A stretch of DNA of 64,000 nucleotides from Gymnopus androsaceus JB14. Taxonomy: Eukaryota; Basidiomycota; Agaricomycetes; Agaricales; Omphalotaceae. A program made the position numbers and the translations under genes. Positions 35,095-47,713 of the stretch are shown here, in pieces (the first letter of the stretch is position 1; every line of letters begins with the position of its first letter). The stretch is from positions 62,001 to 126,000 of the forward strand of contig ML769494.1 of assembly GCA_009733575.1 (NCBI GenBank), in the 5' to 3' direction. The notes beneath the pieces are model-generated. The model was not told the DNA's origin, made no database searches, and saw nothing but the letters and a program-made list of their open reading frames with translations.

Positions 35095-37221
35095 TAAAAT
35101 TTCGACGATTTACTCTCTAAGTCATGCCAATTCTGCGAGTAACGCTTTGAGTGGAGGTAAGGACGGTAGCTGTGGCCCGACAAAAATGGGTGCGAGCTGA
35201 TATGATCTGTTTTCTGCGAGCGAGTACGTAGCCGGAGAGGGTATGGGCAGAGTGCAGAAGGGAGCTGGGAGAGGTAGGCATCGATCCACCATCATGAAAG
35301 TCAGGTTGTTATAAGGAGTTTTCGGGTGTCGGGGGCCTACGGTTGGAGAGCTCTGCGATGCAGCCGAGCGGGATACACCATGACTGAGCCTACGAAGCTG
35401 GTGTATATGCTGAGCAACTGTTGGGTGAGGGAAGGGAATATTCGTACCTTATTTTGCTTAGTGGTAATAGTTGACTTTCTTCGTTTGATTATCGAGGGGT
35501 TGCCAAGTAATCGTTGGCGAGTGTACGAACATTCTTCAGTGTTTCAAAGTCAGTCAATGTGATTTACCAGGAAAGAAAAACTAACTTTGGTGTTCCTCCT
35601 TGCATCTTGAACATTTTTCCTCGTCATCGTCGCTTTTAATACATTTGCGTTTTCGTCTGTGGCAGAAATCGCAGGCTGAGGATGATGACGATTAGCCGTC
35701 CGAGCTACTCAGCTAAATAAATAAATATTGACCTTGGAGACAGTAAGGTTCGCGCGGCATCCGAGACTTCTTTTCAGCTGAAGACAATTCCATCGATTCT
35801 ACGGAGAGAAGAGCGAGGTCAGAAACTCATTCTTGGATGCTGGACGGAACGTACGTGCAGTGATGGAGACAAACCTATAAGAAGCAAATCCAGGATTCAT
35901 TTTCGAGCGTGATGGTGAGGATAGGATAGGATAGGATAGAGAAAACAAATTTCAGTTGCGGAGAGGTTAACATTTCCATTTCTGGCTGTAAAATGCTTCT
36001 TTGAAGACCCCAAGAGAACGAATTGGGAGGCGGAAATCCAGGGACGGTGCTGACAGACGACTCTGTCGAAAATTCGGTGAGATTTGATTGATATGGGCCT
36101 ACCCTTGTCAATGGCCGCGATCGAAGCAAGTTATCGTGATCAGGAAAAATTTCTGTATTCGTGTGAGTTAACAATACGATGGGAAGGTTCAGCCGAGTCA
36201 TCCTCAACTTCAATCATATATGTTTGAATGGTAATAATTATTCACTACAGCAAGTTAAATGGCTGAGTTGAGCATTAGAGACCTTGAACTCAAGGAGATC
36301 GTCGTATATGCTTGTGGGCCTCTATATAGCACGATCCATCGAGTAGTTCAACGCAACCGCTTCCAATAGGATTTCGTACCGCGTCGGAGCACAATCCGGA
36401 AAACGAATCTTCCCCATCAGTCGTCCTCTAGCTAAACATGGAAAACCAGGTAGAAACATACCTTGTCCAGTTTTAGACGGTAATTAAATCCGGATGAAAA
36501 ATTCAAACTCCTACGACACGGGATAGGAAAGAGATATCGTCGTGCTCATGTCACATTGGTGCCTGCGGAGAAATTGGAGCCACTGAAAGGAATGCCCGGG
36601 TAAGAGCCAATCTAGCTAAAGGAATCGCCATGTTCTAGTCTAGAGAGACGTCCTGGGTAGACGAGACATAAGAGGAATTAGTGAAAGCTATTAGCAGACT
36701 TGAGATGCTAGAGAACTCGGATCCCTGGCACTTCTCGGAAAATTCCCGAACGTGGATACTTACAAAGGATATCTTGCTATGTTCCGGATGTTCCAAGGGC
36801 TATCGGGGTTCCCCGTTCCCGGTGCGACCAAAATTATGGTCACCAGTCAATGCTTGCATACGATATCGATATAAACAACCATCTCTGCAATATACATATC
36901 CGCATACGGTTGAGGGCAGATTCGCAAAATCTGAATGATTGGAGGCTTAGATGAGCAGCAGTAAAATTCATGAGTCCTTTCTTCTTGAAAGAATGTTCAG
37001 TGTAGGGGCTCTTTGAAGCCTCGTAAATTGGAAGGGTTGCTTGCCTAGGTTCGAAGCTGTTTGAAGTGAAGTATCAGATCATCATCTAGGCGCTCAAAAT
37101 TACGCGGTTAGTTCACGTGCTCGTGTGCACACGTTCCGAAGTCGCTCTCGACCATGGAAGCTATCTGATCCTTTCTCGGTTCTATACCTCGACGACTACC
37201 TGCTATCTGATCTCATTGAAG
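35095..37221. other. Intergenic, 2.1 kb, no gene seen
   Basis: Only short unsupported open frames occur. An (AGGAT) microsatellite lies at 35917-35939. The last few hundred bases are the promoter side of the Scm3-like gene. Confidence 0.45.
35917..35939. repeat. (GGATA)n microsatellite
   Basis: The pentamer ggata is repeated four times with a partial fifth (gaggataggataggatagga). Confidence 0.9.
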
Positions 37222-40200
37222 ATGGCAATGGACAGGGACCGTAGGAAAAATGGCCCGGAACTACATTCTTTGATCACTCCTTCCGCCTCACCTCGTCCCC
37301 CAGTAGCTTCCGGTTCCAGTATTCGTTCCGGTTCCCGGTTTTCATCAACTCCTGCCTCGACTTCAGACGCTCCAGATCTCGGTAATCTTCGCGAGGAATC
37401 TACTTCTCGATTACTTTCTGTTTGGGCCTCGTTAGCAGATCGCTATTCGCTTCGCGTGGATGAGGACGATATTGTTGATATTCGGACTGCTCAGGTGGTC
37501 AAAGATCGAGGCGTAGTACGAGGTTTGACTGGGAAATGGGATTTTGGGCGGTTTGCGGATGTGGAGGAGGAGGAAGAGGAAGAAGAAGAAAGAGGGCAAG
37601 AAGCGGAAGAGGCAGGAGAAAGTGACGATGAGCTGGATTCTTTTCCTCAGAACGCCGAGGCTCCGCCCAATCCATTCATGGCTCTGTCAAATTTGACTTC
37701 TCGAGCCACTCGAGCCATTGACCCAAAAAACGACGAGAATGATGCTGCAGACTTGAGGGCTTTTCTGGAGGCAGAAAGACTTCGAAGAGAAGTTCAAGGC
37801 GATGTCGACGAGAGCTTGAGTGAAGACTTACAGATGGAAGAAGGAGTAACTGATGCGGACACGGAGGCGGAGGCTACTGAAGCAGATGCGGCGGTACATG
37901 AATCTCAAGACGAATTGGAGTTCTGGGACGACGGTGACTTCGATGTCATTCCGTCCTCAGAGCCTGTTCAACCGTTACTTACTCCTCCAAACTCTCAATC
38001 CGAGGGTTACGTGGACCACATTGTACCTCTCAGATCTTCCCCTCCTCCACTGTCTCCAAAAACTCGGTCAAAATCGAGGGCCAGGTCGTCATCGTCACTA
38101 CCTGCAGATCAATACCCTCACCTCCTCACACCTGCTCCTTCAACTTCTCCTCGTGTCTCACCCAAAGGTAATACCAAACCCACTGTTAAAAGGTCGCAAC
38201 GCGAAGCAAGTGCTTCGAGCCACATCAGCTCGGACGATGCGTTGAATTTCGTAGGTGTAGGTCCTGACACCGCATCTCAGAGTTCGGTTGCTGCACCCAC
38301 CGTGAAAACACCCTCCTCGTCCACCCGATCCGTTTCCTCTTTTCCATCCTCGACTTCCTTTACAACACTCTCGAAAATACCCCGAATCGACCTCACTCAA
38401 TTACCGAAACTGAAACGGAATGGTCGAAGTCAGAGCCGAAGCCCCTCCAAGCTTAGCCAGACGATTCGGCAAGATGTGGAGAAATCGTCTCCCGTTGCTT
38501 CATCGTCGAAACATGCCTCGAGTTCCAAGCCTTCAACTTCGTCTTTGCGTCACTCGCAGCCTTCAGTCGACTCATCGATGCCAAAGTCGAAGAAAAGTGG
38601 GGAGAAACAAGCACCTAAAATCGATAAAGGAAAGGCTAGGGCTAGGGAAGATGATACCGACATCGACCGAGCCAAAGCCAAAACAGTCGATGTCAAGGGA
38701 AAAGGAAAAGCTCAAGAGGTTATCGAAATCACTGATTCAGACGATGCCTACGATACCTCGATGCGTCGTCCTCCGAGTACTTCAGCCTTGACTAGGTCCA
38801 GCTCGACCAAGCCAAAGGGGAAGAAGAGGGCTCGGTCTTCTGGGATTTTGAATTCGTCAGAAGAAGAGTGGGACGGTTCGCAGCAGACAAGAGATGTTTC
38901 GCCGGTGAAGCAGCAAAAGCCGAAACCGTTGGGCTCTCCTACTAAGAGGGGGCGATATGATCTTGCCTCCGATGATCTATCTGCGCATCATCCAACTGGA
39001 CTAGATGAAAGTGGTGCGTATTCTACACACATTGGTTTACACCGATCTCACTAACGAATTTTGTAGATTTCGAGGTGGGTAGTTCAACGGCAAGAAAGCT
39101 ACCTTCGCGAGGAGCTCTACCTACCGATCATTGGCGGCGGGATTCTTTACACTTGTCAAGTTCTGGATCACAAAGAGGGAACCACGCACGGCCTGCACAT
39201 GAAGTTAATGCTGATGGTATATTTTACTTCTTTCGTCACGATAATCAATGTACTCATTATCTTCGTTCTTTTCAGATCCTGACAGCAGTGAACGTACTTT
39301 GTTCAACCCTCCTAGGCCATCAAGTCAGAGTAAACCTCGAGTACGCACCAGCTCCGGTCCAGGTTCTCATCCTGATTCAGGTGCCGGATTCGACGAATCG
39401 GACCACCGTGGTGATTATCCAATGGACAGCTCGTTTGCTCGCCCGAAAACATCCTCTTCCTCACGAAACGCTCATCAATCGCGCGCTGCTGCTGCTGTTG
39501 GACACGATTACCAGCATCATCCTCTGGGCTCTATGCTCCCGCCACCGCCACCAACAGCAGCGGAGCAATTCCTGAAAGAACGCGCGGAACATATTGTTTC
39601 GAGTGCTATTCAGGGCTTATATTCTCTTCTCACTCCCGAGGCATTATCATCGGCACTGCAAGAAGGATCACCCTCACGTCGTCAGCTGCATTCGATGTCC
39701 TCTAACGACGAAGTTGATAGTGTAGTGCTGTATACTCCTCGCAAGTCCTCTGGAGGGTATCGTCACCATTGTGATCTTGATAGCTCAATGTCATCCCCGC
39801 CTATACCCCTCTCAAATGTTGGTTCTACCAGTTCATCGTACACAACTCCAACATCCCATCGGTCGCGTCGACAATCACAATCACATTCTTATTCATTCGA
39901 TCCCAATTATTCCCGAGGGACACTACCGCCGTCGTCTCCCTATTCCGAGCTAGATGATGACAACGATGACAACGATGATCATCATCATCGTGGCCGCCGT
40001 GAACACGATGAGCACGACTTCCAAGCTGAACGTCCGTTTCCGACTTCCTCATCTTCCTCATCCCAGAGCAATAGTTCACCGATACGGCGCCATGAACGAA
40101 ATCAAAATCAAAATCATCATCGTCCTTCACACCAGCGCGAACAGTCGAGTCGTGCGAGCTCTATCGTCCACAGAAGCCGCTCGAGAGGACGGACGGTGTC

Positions 40201-40618
40201 GTTTAAGGAGACTGCAATCACTCGAACCAAGAATGGGGAAACTCGGAGAGAACTTTCTAGAGAGATTTCGGTTGAGGAGCCAGAGGATGAGGTGCATAGG
40301 GAAGTCGTTGATATGCATCGCCGCGATGGTGTAGACGGAGGAGAATATATCGACGGGGTCGATGATGGTGACGAAATGAGCCCGAGCACTGAAACTCGGA
40401 GTAGAAGGAGGGACAGGACGGGGACTCCTTTCGTTACTCAGCGGGCAAGGCAGCAGCTCCGGCAACGATCACTCTCACCCGCGCTTACAACAACACAACC
40501 CGAATTACAACTTCAACCCGAGGAGATTGAAACGGAACGGGCTTCCAGCTCTACCCCTAGGAGGGGCCCGGGGAGGCTACGCAAATTCAAGGATGTTGAC
40601 GGGCGGAGGGGGCGGTGA
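37222..40618 (+). CDS. Scm3/HJURP-like histone chaperone candidate, long disordered protein
   Basis: Three exons (37222-39013, 39067-39216, 39276-40618) encode about 1,095 residues from MAMDRDRRKNG. Near residues 61-112 lies RLLSVWASLADRYS, then DEDDIVDIRTAQVVKDRGVV and GKWDFGRFAD. This matches the pattern of the Scm3 domain, which binds the centromeric histone CENP-A (aromatic/Tyr helix, then D-D/E-I/V-D-L/I-x-T-x-x-V-V-x-D-x-G). An acidic run of nine Glu and DELDSF follow, and the rest is Ser/Pro/Arg-rich and disordered. It has NLS-like PTKRGRYD and SRSRGRTVSFK and an AT-hook-like end RRGPGRLRKFKD. The assignment rests on this one motif. A generic nuclear disordered protein is the alternative. 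Confidence 0.55.
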
Positions 40619-40903
40619 ATGGACTGAATAAAAATCCATGCTTGCTACCTGGTTTTTGTATAAATTATAATTCTGCTCATCTTTGTACGCACACTTGCAG
40701 TTTTGTTGTAGCTCTATATCATTATGTAGTTAGATATGCTTTGTATCTGTACACTATGATTATTTCTTGAAATGCTCACATTGAGTAACCCAATGCAAAT
40801 ACCTCTACTTAATCAGTGGCAAGTATCGAGATTTTCGTCAATCTCAGAATTATATTTCTATGACACAAGCGAGGTATACAAGAGGTATATGATTACAAGT
40901 TGA

Positions 40904-43743
40904 TTACAGGGCCAATGCTGCCGACACCTCCATCTCATGTCTCAGCTGGCCTTCAATGACTACAGGTGCATCTTTGTTCGTGTAAACACGCAATCCCAAA
41001 AAGACAGAATTCTCCTCCGAAGATTCGGCGGTCGTCTCTAGCTTCGTGTCAACTGTAACAGTAACTGGAGGGACGGAGGGTACAGTTATAACCGTTTCCT
41101 GTATTTGGGTATTGGCCGTGGGTGCGGGGGAGTCAGTGATAGCGGTGTTGTTAGTTGGCTCTGGGGAGACTTCCTCCTGCTTCGTCTCCGTTACTTCTTC
41201 TCCGCTAGCCAACTTCTTCGTGATGGTGATGATTTTCTGCACTATCGTAGTCGTGGTCGTGGTCGTTGCCCTATCCTGCTCTGTCGTCACTGTTGTTACA
41301 GCCTTGTCTCCTTCAGCATCGGCCTTCTTCTTAGCTTCTTCTTCCTTGGCCACTGCAGCCTTCTCTGCTTCCTCTGCCGCTTTCTTTGCTGCCTCCGCAG
41401 CCGCCTCTTCGGCTTTTTTGGCTTTCTCCTCCTCCTCCTTCTTCTTAGTTTCAGCAAGAGCGAGAGCCTTCTTTTCGATCTCGGAGAGGCTTTGTCCCGC
41501 CAACACCTCTATAGGCAAAGGTAACAAGCCGGTTTGGGATCTATAGTGTTCGACCAGCTCAACAAGGACTCTGGTATGTCTAAGAAACGCAACTTACTCT
41601 GGTTGGAAATCTATACGATTAAGATTAACTTAAGGTCATGGAAGGCAATGAGATTTAATACTCACTGGCAGCAATGGATTGGGCCTTTGTTCGCTCAGAC
41701 AGCATCCGCGCATAAATTCGCTGATTCCAGGCGCTCAACTGACTTGTGATGTAGTCCTGGAACAGAGGCGCAAGCTTCAGTCGCACAAGTCGAATTAACA
41801 AATGGCAAAATGTTTACCTGCTCCCGGGAACGACCCCAACGGTCTAGCCTCACCTTTGAGATCAAGATTAGTAGGTCGCGCATGGGGAGATTAGTTTAAG
41901 GACACGAACATGAACAACATAATCTCCAGCTTCAAGATCCATCTCCAAGTTCACACTCCGGCAATAGAGCCTAGACGGAGCTGAATGGGCCAAGTAATCC
42001 TTGTCTCCCGTTTTGAACACGATGAAATCGAACGTCCAGTTATACCGGCCGGAAATATCCTCGAAGAATCGGGAGTCCAGCTGGGAGAGGACGATCATGG
42101 TCATGGAGGGTTTTGGGAGAGAGAAAGTGACTAAAGGTCAGGTAAGTAATGCTTTGAACCCCAGGATCATGAAGAACGTACAAGACACATCTCCGAACGT
42201 CCAAGCTGTTGGAAGGGACTTGGCAGTGACATGCAACCATTGGAAAGACATGATCCAAGAAGAATCGAGAATTAGGGTTCGGTCGATTTGGTCCCAGCAT
42301 GCAAGGAAATCCTTGTCTATACCCGGTGTATCAGAGTCTTGAAAATCGAGGGGAAAAGTCACTCACATTCCATAACAAACTGACCATCATCCCCGAACGA
42401 GTGCCCAATCTCGGGCAAAAAGCCTAGCCACTCTCGCGTCCACTCCTTCGACCCATCCGACCACGGCCCCGTCCACTCTGTCTCTCCCCACGGATTACGC
42501 ACAACGACAAAACGCTTGCCATTCACTTCCACAGCTCGAAGTACCGAGTAGGCGTGGTTACCGATGAGTCCGTTGATTTTGGAGTCGTAGACGCCGCTGC
42601 GGGTACCGTCGAGGGTTTGATACGCAGCCCCGAAAAGTCGGTCCTCGTTGGCTTTGAGCAGTTCGTCATTCCAAAAGCGGTCTGTGTCCAAGATATCCTA
42701 GGAAGGAGCAAGTTTGATACAGTAATTCAATGCACAGAAAAAATCTGGAACTTACATTCGTATGAATGAAAGTAGATATACCGCTGGAACGCGCACACGG
42801 TTAGATACGGGGGATCTCAGAGTCATAGATACTCACCCTGTCATGTCCTCGATCGCCTCACATCCCTCACCACCAGACAGCGATGCATAGCTACCGTGGA
42901 GTTTGGCATACGCCTTCTCCAAAAGTGGGACCCAAGTCTCGCCCGGAGTCCCAGATCTCGCGAAAAACAAACCCTTGCCACCTTTTCGGGCGGTACTATT
43001 GTAAAAGTCTTTGTTGTTGTGATACAAAGTTTTCTCCGCAGAGCTAAGTTCCTCGTACTTGGGGATCGAGGTGTATAGGAAGCTGGGGAAGAATTCAGCG
43101 AAGAGCATTGATTAAGTAGATTGGAGTGCCCTACTCGTCAATGATGACAGTCACCCAAGTTGCATCACGGAAGAAGATGAAGCCATAAACACCAATTTCT
43201 TCGTCCCTCTAATAGTGAATTATCAGTTTCATTAATCGTATTAGCATTTATCACCTACCGCAACACAAAATTTTTCCACGAGCCCTTCAGCCGTAGACAT
43301 AGTCGCCAGCGCGGAGACGAACCAACAATCACCTAATCCTCCTTGGACAATATCATTGGAGCTTGCGCCGTCGATGAAGAATTGGGGATTTTCGAAAAGT
43401 TGAGTGACGCGCTGAACGTCCGAGGGTGTGTACTGTGCGTAACCAAGACCATGTAGACATCGGTCGCGGTCGTTTTCCAAGTCAAATTCGGTGTCTCTTT
43501 GAAAGAAAGACGTTTTGTCAGTGCCCTACGGACCCAATGATGAGTGTGCGACACAGACCTGAACTTCCTGTTCCGCGTTCTACAGTCCTTCGCAATCTTT
43601 GCAACCTTTGCTTTGCAGTCTTCTAATGCTTTGTCCAGTTCCGCCGTTACCAGCAACCCAGCCTTTTCCGATTGTTGTACAAAGGAGGCTTGGGTGATTG
43701 GGGGAACCTTTGTGGGTTCTTTGAAGATATTGAATAGAGGCAT
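40904..43743 (-). CDS. Calpain-family cysteine protease (C2)
   Basis: This is a calcium-protease-type calpain. It starts [15 protein letters not shown] at 43743. The protease core has the catalytic Cys in [15 protein letters not shown], then [40 protein letters not shown], the catalytic His in [12 protein letters not shown] and the catalytic Asn in [18 protein letters not shown]. The triad is therefore complete. After [15 protein letters not shown] a beta-sandwich (domain III-like) follows: DLLILIS and [21 protein letters not shown]. No EF-hands are visible. The C-terminal 200 residues are an Ala/Glu/Lys coiled coil ([20 protein letters not shown]) and a Thr-rich tail, unusual additions for calpains. 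Many short GT-AG introns separate the exons, and splicing near 41560-41700 is the least certain part. Targets are unknown. Confidence 0.88.
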
Positions 43744-44892
43744 GCTAATTGCTATCGTCAATAAGCTGGAATGAGAGGAGGTTTTGGGGTAATGTTACCT
43801 TTTATAATTCTGGCAACCCAGCGTGGCGTTTGCTGCCAGGGATCACTGATGGAGAGTCGAAACATGCAATCCGAGCGAGGCGCTGGACGCTGAGGGAAAG
43901 AATTGTCCAGTGGGCAAGTCTCCGAAGAATCTATTTGGTAGATCATTTAGACTAAAGTAAATCAGCGCCCATTACAGCCTTCATTAGCTTTCATCATGCA
44001 ACGCGTAGTGATGACATGTGAGGATAAATTGCTCGTTGGGAACTATCAATTTGTTTGCGGTCGACTTGTGTCTTGCCAAACGCCTACTGAGTGTCTATCA
44101 ATTTCCTGGAGTCCCGGGACTAGCGGTAGGCTGATGTTGAAAGGTTTCATGTTAACGTTTGGCTTGAGAAGAAACGCAAATCCATGTCAAACGCCAAAAA
44201 TGAACTGATTCAAAAGGGAGGCAGGCGCTAATCTTCAGCAACGTTCAGCTCCGAACCCCTTGTGTCACGGATCGTCGAGAAATTTTGAGTGAACATATAC
44301 TAATAGGGCGGCGGAGTAAATGGGAAGAAAGAGCGCAAGGGCGCTTATGTTTGCTGGCGCTTCAGTTCACCTCCTAATCCGATTCACGATCGATCTTTCG
44401 AGACTTTTTGGCGTATCTCGCTTCAAAAAGTCTCGCTTCGTTGACCACGTACAATCAAAACTGTGTCGCTGGCATCGTACTAGGGTCCATAGACTATTAG
44501 GTGCTAGTGATTAAGAGTGTCATTGACTGCTGGGTCCTCATCAGACCGCTGTTTAAGTGCTAGCACCCTGCTAGCACCTAGTCGGTTTCTTCCCTACTTG
44601 AGGGACAGGGAAGAAAGATAAACCGGCTGTCGTGGGCTTGGGCTGTTATTGCAGACCAGGGAGGATCTTTCCCCTCTCGCAACCCATAGACTATGGCATG
44701 TCGTCTCTCGGACGCCTGAGACGACCGACAGCGGTGTCAAAGCTGGGTTGATTTATCAACTGAGTTGTCTCTACAGGCATGTACAAAATATCTTTTTCTA
44801 TGAATAAGTATTCGAATTCTGCAGGGAATTAGAGTATGTATGTTACTGAAGAGGTGAGCTGGGGGTTTGAAATATGCACTAACGGGATTTAA
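43744..44892. promoter_or_regulatory. Divergent intergenic, calpain / hypothetical gene
   Basis: This 1.1 kb region has no recognisable gene and contains the small inverted repeat at 44488-44586. Confidence 0.45.
44488..44586. repeat. Small imperfect inverted repeat, ~95 bases
   Basis: The left arm gactattaggtgctagtg and the right arm ctgctagcacctagtc are reverse complements apart from a two-base insertion and a mismatch. A second GCTAGCAC copy lies inside. It could be a tiny MITE remnant or a hairpin. Confidence 0.45.
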
Positions 44893-45660
44893 ATGAGGCT
44901 GGGCCCTACGTTCCGGAAACGCGACCACGACGCTTGCCACGACGCGCCTAATAAACGCCCGGCCGGCACCACCATTTCTTCTCTAACCTCTATCTTCGCT
45001 TCTAGACGTTCAAATCCAACGATGCCTGGAATCGCCTCCAACTCCAAGGAAATCGCATACTACGAGAAACATATTCTCAATACTATTAACGCCGATGCCC
45101 GGTATCCTCTCGCCCACCTGTCGCGTTTTAACTGGGAAAAGTTTACAATTATGGAGCCATCTCTCTTCCAGAAGCATGCAGATAATGGATGGGCCATTTT
45201 GAACAAGGCGTTTCAAGCCGAGATATCAGCTGCCGACAGTGACTGGGAAGCCGACACAAGGAAAGACTTCATACAGGTAAAACTGTCTCGCGTTTCTCGA
45301 AAATATTACCGACTCACAAATCTCACTTGCAGAACGTCTTAAACGCTTTTGATAATCCCGCAATCCTGACAGGGCTCATCCCAGGCTCCCTGACTTTGCC
45401 CGCGCGCTGGATCTATCCAAAGGGCTTGCTTCGCGCTGCACTCGCTTGTGGAGACTTAGCGGAGAACGATCCTGAGACGTTCGCTAGGACAGGACTGTTT
45501 CCTTTGTCTATCGGCTTGCTTAGTCGGGCGTCAGTAATATCATCTACATATCACCTTTCCATTCTGACGGTCCAAAATAGTTCCTCAAGTAAAACTCAGA
45601 GTTGGTTTTCCATCAATGCCAACTCTTTTCTCCCTTGGCTGACGTTCTGTAGGTCCTAGA
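44893..45660 (+). CDS. Hypothetical protein (relic of a paralogue nearby)
   Basis: Exon 1 (44893-45276) has a basic leader (RLGPTFRKRDHDACHDAPNK), then IAYYEKHILNTINADARYP and HADNGWAILNKAFQAEISA. A GT-AG intron leads to exon 2 from 45333 with NVLNAFDNPAILTGLIPGSL and RWIYPKGLLRAALACGDL. The 3' structure is not resolved, and I recognise no domain. An in-frame alternative start at 45022 (MPGIASNSKE) would remove the basic leader. A diverged fragment of the same exon lies at 47196-47396, showing that the gene was once duplicated. Confidence 0.5.
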
Positions 45661-45826
45661 AAAGGCGGCTGGCTCAAAGCATTAATGGTGCGTTTCAACA
45701 TTTTCGATGATTGATTCTTCGACGTGCTAATCATAGATAGTAGTCCAGTCGAGTTTTCGTACGTACCACAATCTTCTATAGTACAACTTCCCCTGATAAT
45801 GGTGGTTCCTGTATACCCAGTCGACG

Positions 45827-46796
45827 ATGACCATGCCCAGCAAGCGTGCATATCCAATGGACGATGAACAACTCGCGGAAGGCACCCCACCGAAGCGGGC
45901 AAAGCTATCAATGGGTAATGCAACCAACAATCCCGAGCTTGGTAAGGTTTCTAGAGCAAATCCATCTCTGGATCAACCCAGTAAGTGTACGTTCTTTTCT
46001 CTACACCCGTTTCTTACACCATTTCTTTTTGTGTTCTTAGTCTCAAGGAGAGCAAAGATATAAGTTTCGAGCATAAATTTATCCTGTTCAGCGAGCTCAC
46101 ATTTCTCAGATCTCGAACAACCTCGCCGGAGATGCCACCTTCAAGTTTGAGCTTGCTAAAGATGGCGATAAAAGAAGTAATTTGCTACAACCCATCTCTT
46201 GGTTTTATATTGACGATGACCAGAATCGCGCGGAATCTACTCGCCGGCAGCCTTCGAGTCCAACGTCCAACTTGGGGCATACTACCGCGAGGACCTCGAC
46301 GTCTGAGAGCAATATTACCTCATCCTCCACTTTCGGGAACCTGTGTGGTAGAGATGAATGCGTCAACGAATGCGAAGATTACGATGTCATCGAAAAAGCA
46401 GACTATGATGAAGACGATTGCGAAAGAGAGGAATATATCAATATCGAGGATAAACAAACTTGTGATGAAGATGAAGATGCAGTCGACGAACTTTGCCAAG
46501 AGAATGACAGCTTTTCCGACTATGACGTTCCTTCGTCTCTCGTAGGCGCTTCCGCCCCTGGAGTAGACCAGGTTGTCTCAAGCTCTGTCTTTTCGTCAAC
46601 TCCCAGTCTCACAAGCTCATCATCCTCAGCTTTCAACCCCATCTTGGACATTAAGATCCGTTGTCTCATCTCCACTTCTAGACATCCTACCGGCGTAGAG
46701 GTAGAGATCCCAGTCTCACAGTTCCCTCCCAGTATCTTGCTTCCGATAGTCGACAGAGCATATCGTAGACTAGTTGCTGATTCAGAAGGAACTTGA
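45827..46796 (+). CDS. Hypothetical acidic, disordered protein
   Basis: It begins MTMPSKRAYPMDDEQL with a PPKRAKL nuclear-localisation-like motif. After one or two introns it continues ISNNLAGDATFKFELAKDGD, then a long acidic stretch (YDEDDCEREEYINIEDK) and a Ser-rich part (VSSSVFSSTPSLTSSSSS). It closes with a more ordered segment LDIKIRCLISTSRHPTGVEV and RAYRRLVADSEGT. A nuclear role is possible from the basic motif. It could also be the 3' half of the gene starting at 44893,  since the junction between them was not resolved. Confidence 0.5.
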
Positions 46797-47195
46797 TGAT
46801 GCTCGGTACGGCTTGGGCTCAAGGCTACATGATACAGTACTTGGATTTTTTCTCTTATACCGACTATTTTCCTGCATTTTTTTGTCGATTCTCGTTTTGT
46901 TTCAAATTCTTCTTCGAATAATCCCTTACTTACGTAGATAGATAGATAGATATGTATTTCCTAGGGAAACTTGGTAATTTGACGAACTCCAGATTGACAC
47001 GTACATAGTACTGATTTCAAAGGAATCGCTCTGGCGATCCATGCGATCAAGATACGGTGCGTCTATTTTCTCTTACAACAAAACAACTCTCAGACGAGCT
47101 TGCAGACTGCATCACCAAGAATCTCTATCCTTGATACACCTTCTCGTCTCATTGTGCATTGGCCGGACGAGCTCGGGTGATTAGCTCTTGAGAAC
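46797..47195. other. Intergenic, no gene seen
   Basis: AT-rich 3' flank with a short (gata) run near 46940. Nothing else was recognised. Confidence 0.5.
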
Positions 47196-47396
47196 GTGAC
47201 ATCTTGCATTATTCTCCAATGCGATACAATAACCCGATGCGCATCGAAGAGTTATTTAGCGTCTCTTAGTGGGTGGGCGATCTTGACGAAGGTGTTTCAA
47301 GGGGAGATACCAACTATCGGCAACGACTTGGAGAACAGAAAAGGAAAGACTCTGTCCAGCAAATTCGACCCGTTTCGCCGAATTAGCCCACTGTGA
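47196..47396 (+). pseudogene. Exon relic of the 44893 gene
   Basis: GWAILTKVFQGEIPTIGNDL lines up with GWAILNKAFQAEISAADSDW in exon 1 of the hypothetical gene 2 kb upstream, and the nucleotide match is also visible. The flanking residues and splice site are lost. It is a decayed partial duplicate. Confidence 0.65.
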
Positions 47397-47713
47397 AGCT
47401 ACTGAGTCGACCCACCCATCAGTCAGTAGAAGGGCGGACTGCGTATGTTACTTGTATTGCAGGGAAGTCATTGAACTCGTACAGGATAATTATCTTTTAA
47501 AAGGATTTAAAATCAGAAAGAACGGCGGGTAAAGAAACCACGAAATAATCAGATCTGGGTGTTGTAGTACATTCGTAGAAAATAAAGCAAGCTGGGTCTT
47601 AATTATTCCAAGTTACTATCCAATGCCCGTCTTATGAGTGACGCATGTTCTCAGAGCGAGGCTTGATTGTGCATTGGAAGGGTGCGGGGCGGCTGTATAT
47701 GTGCAGAATGATT

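Noticed and set aside
39825..40465. Several 90-126-codon frames inside the Scm3-like gene on both strands
   Set aside because: Byproducts of low-complexity Ser/Asp/His-rich coding sequence.
41046..41546. Long open frame antisense to the calpain tail, Ala/Ser/Val-rich
   Set aside because: It is the complement of the low-complexity Ala/Glu/Lys coiled coil. The sense strand explains it.
44449..44470. Short match (cgtacaatcaaaac) to the region just upstream of U6
   Set aside because: Only about 14 bases match and no U6 core follows. Chance is likely.
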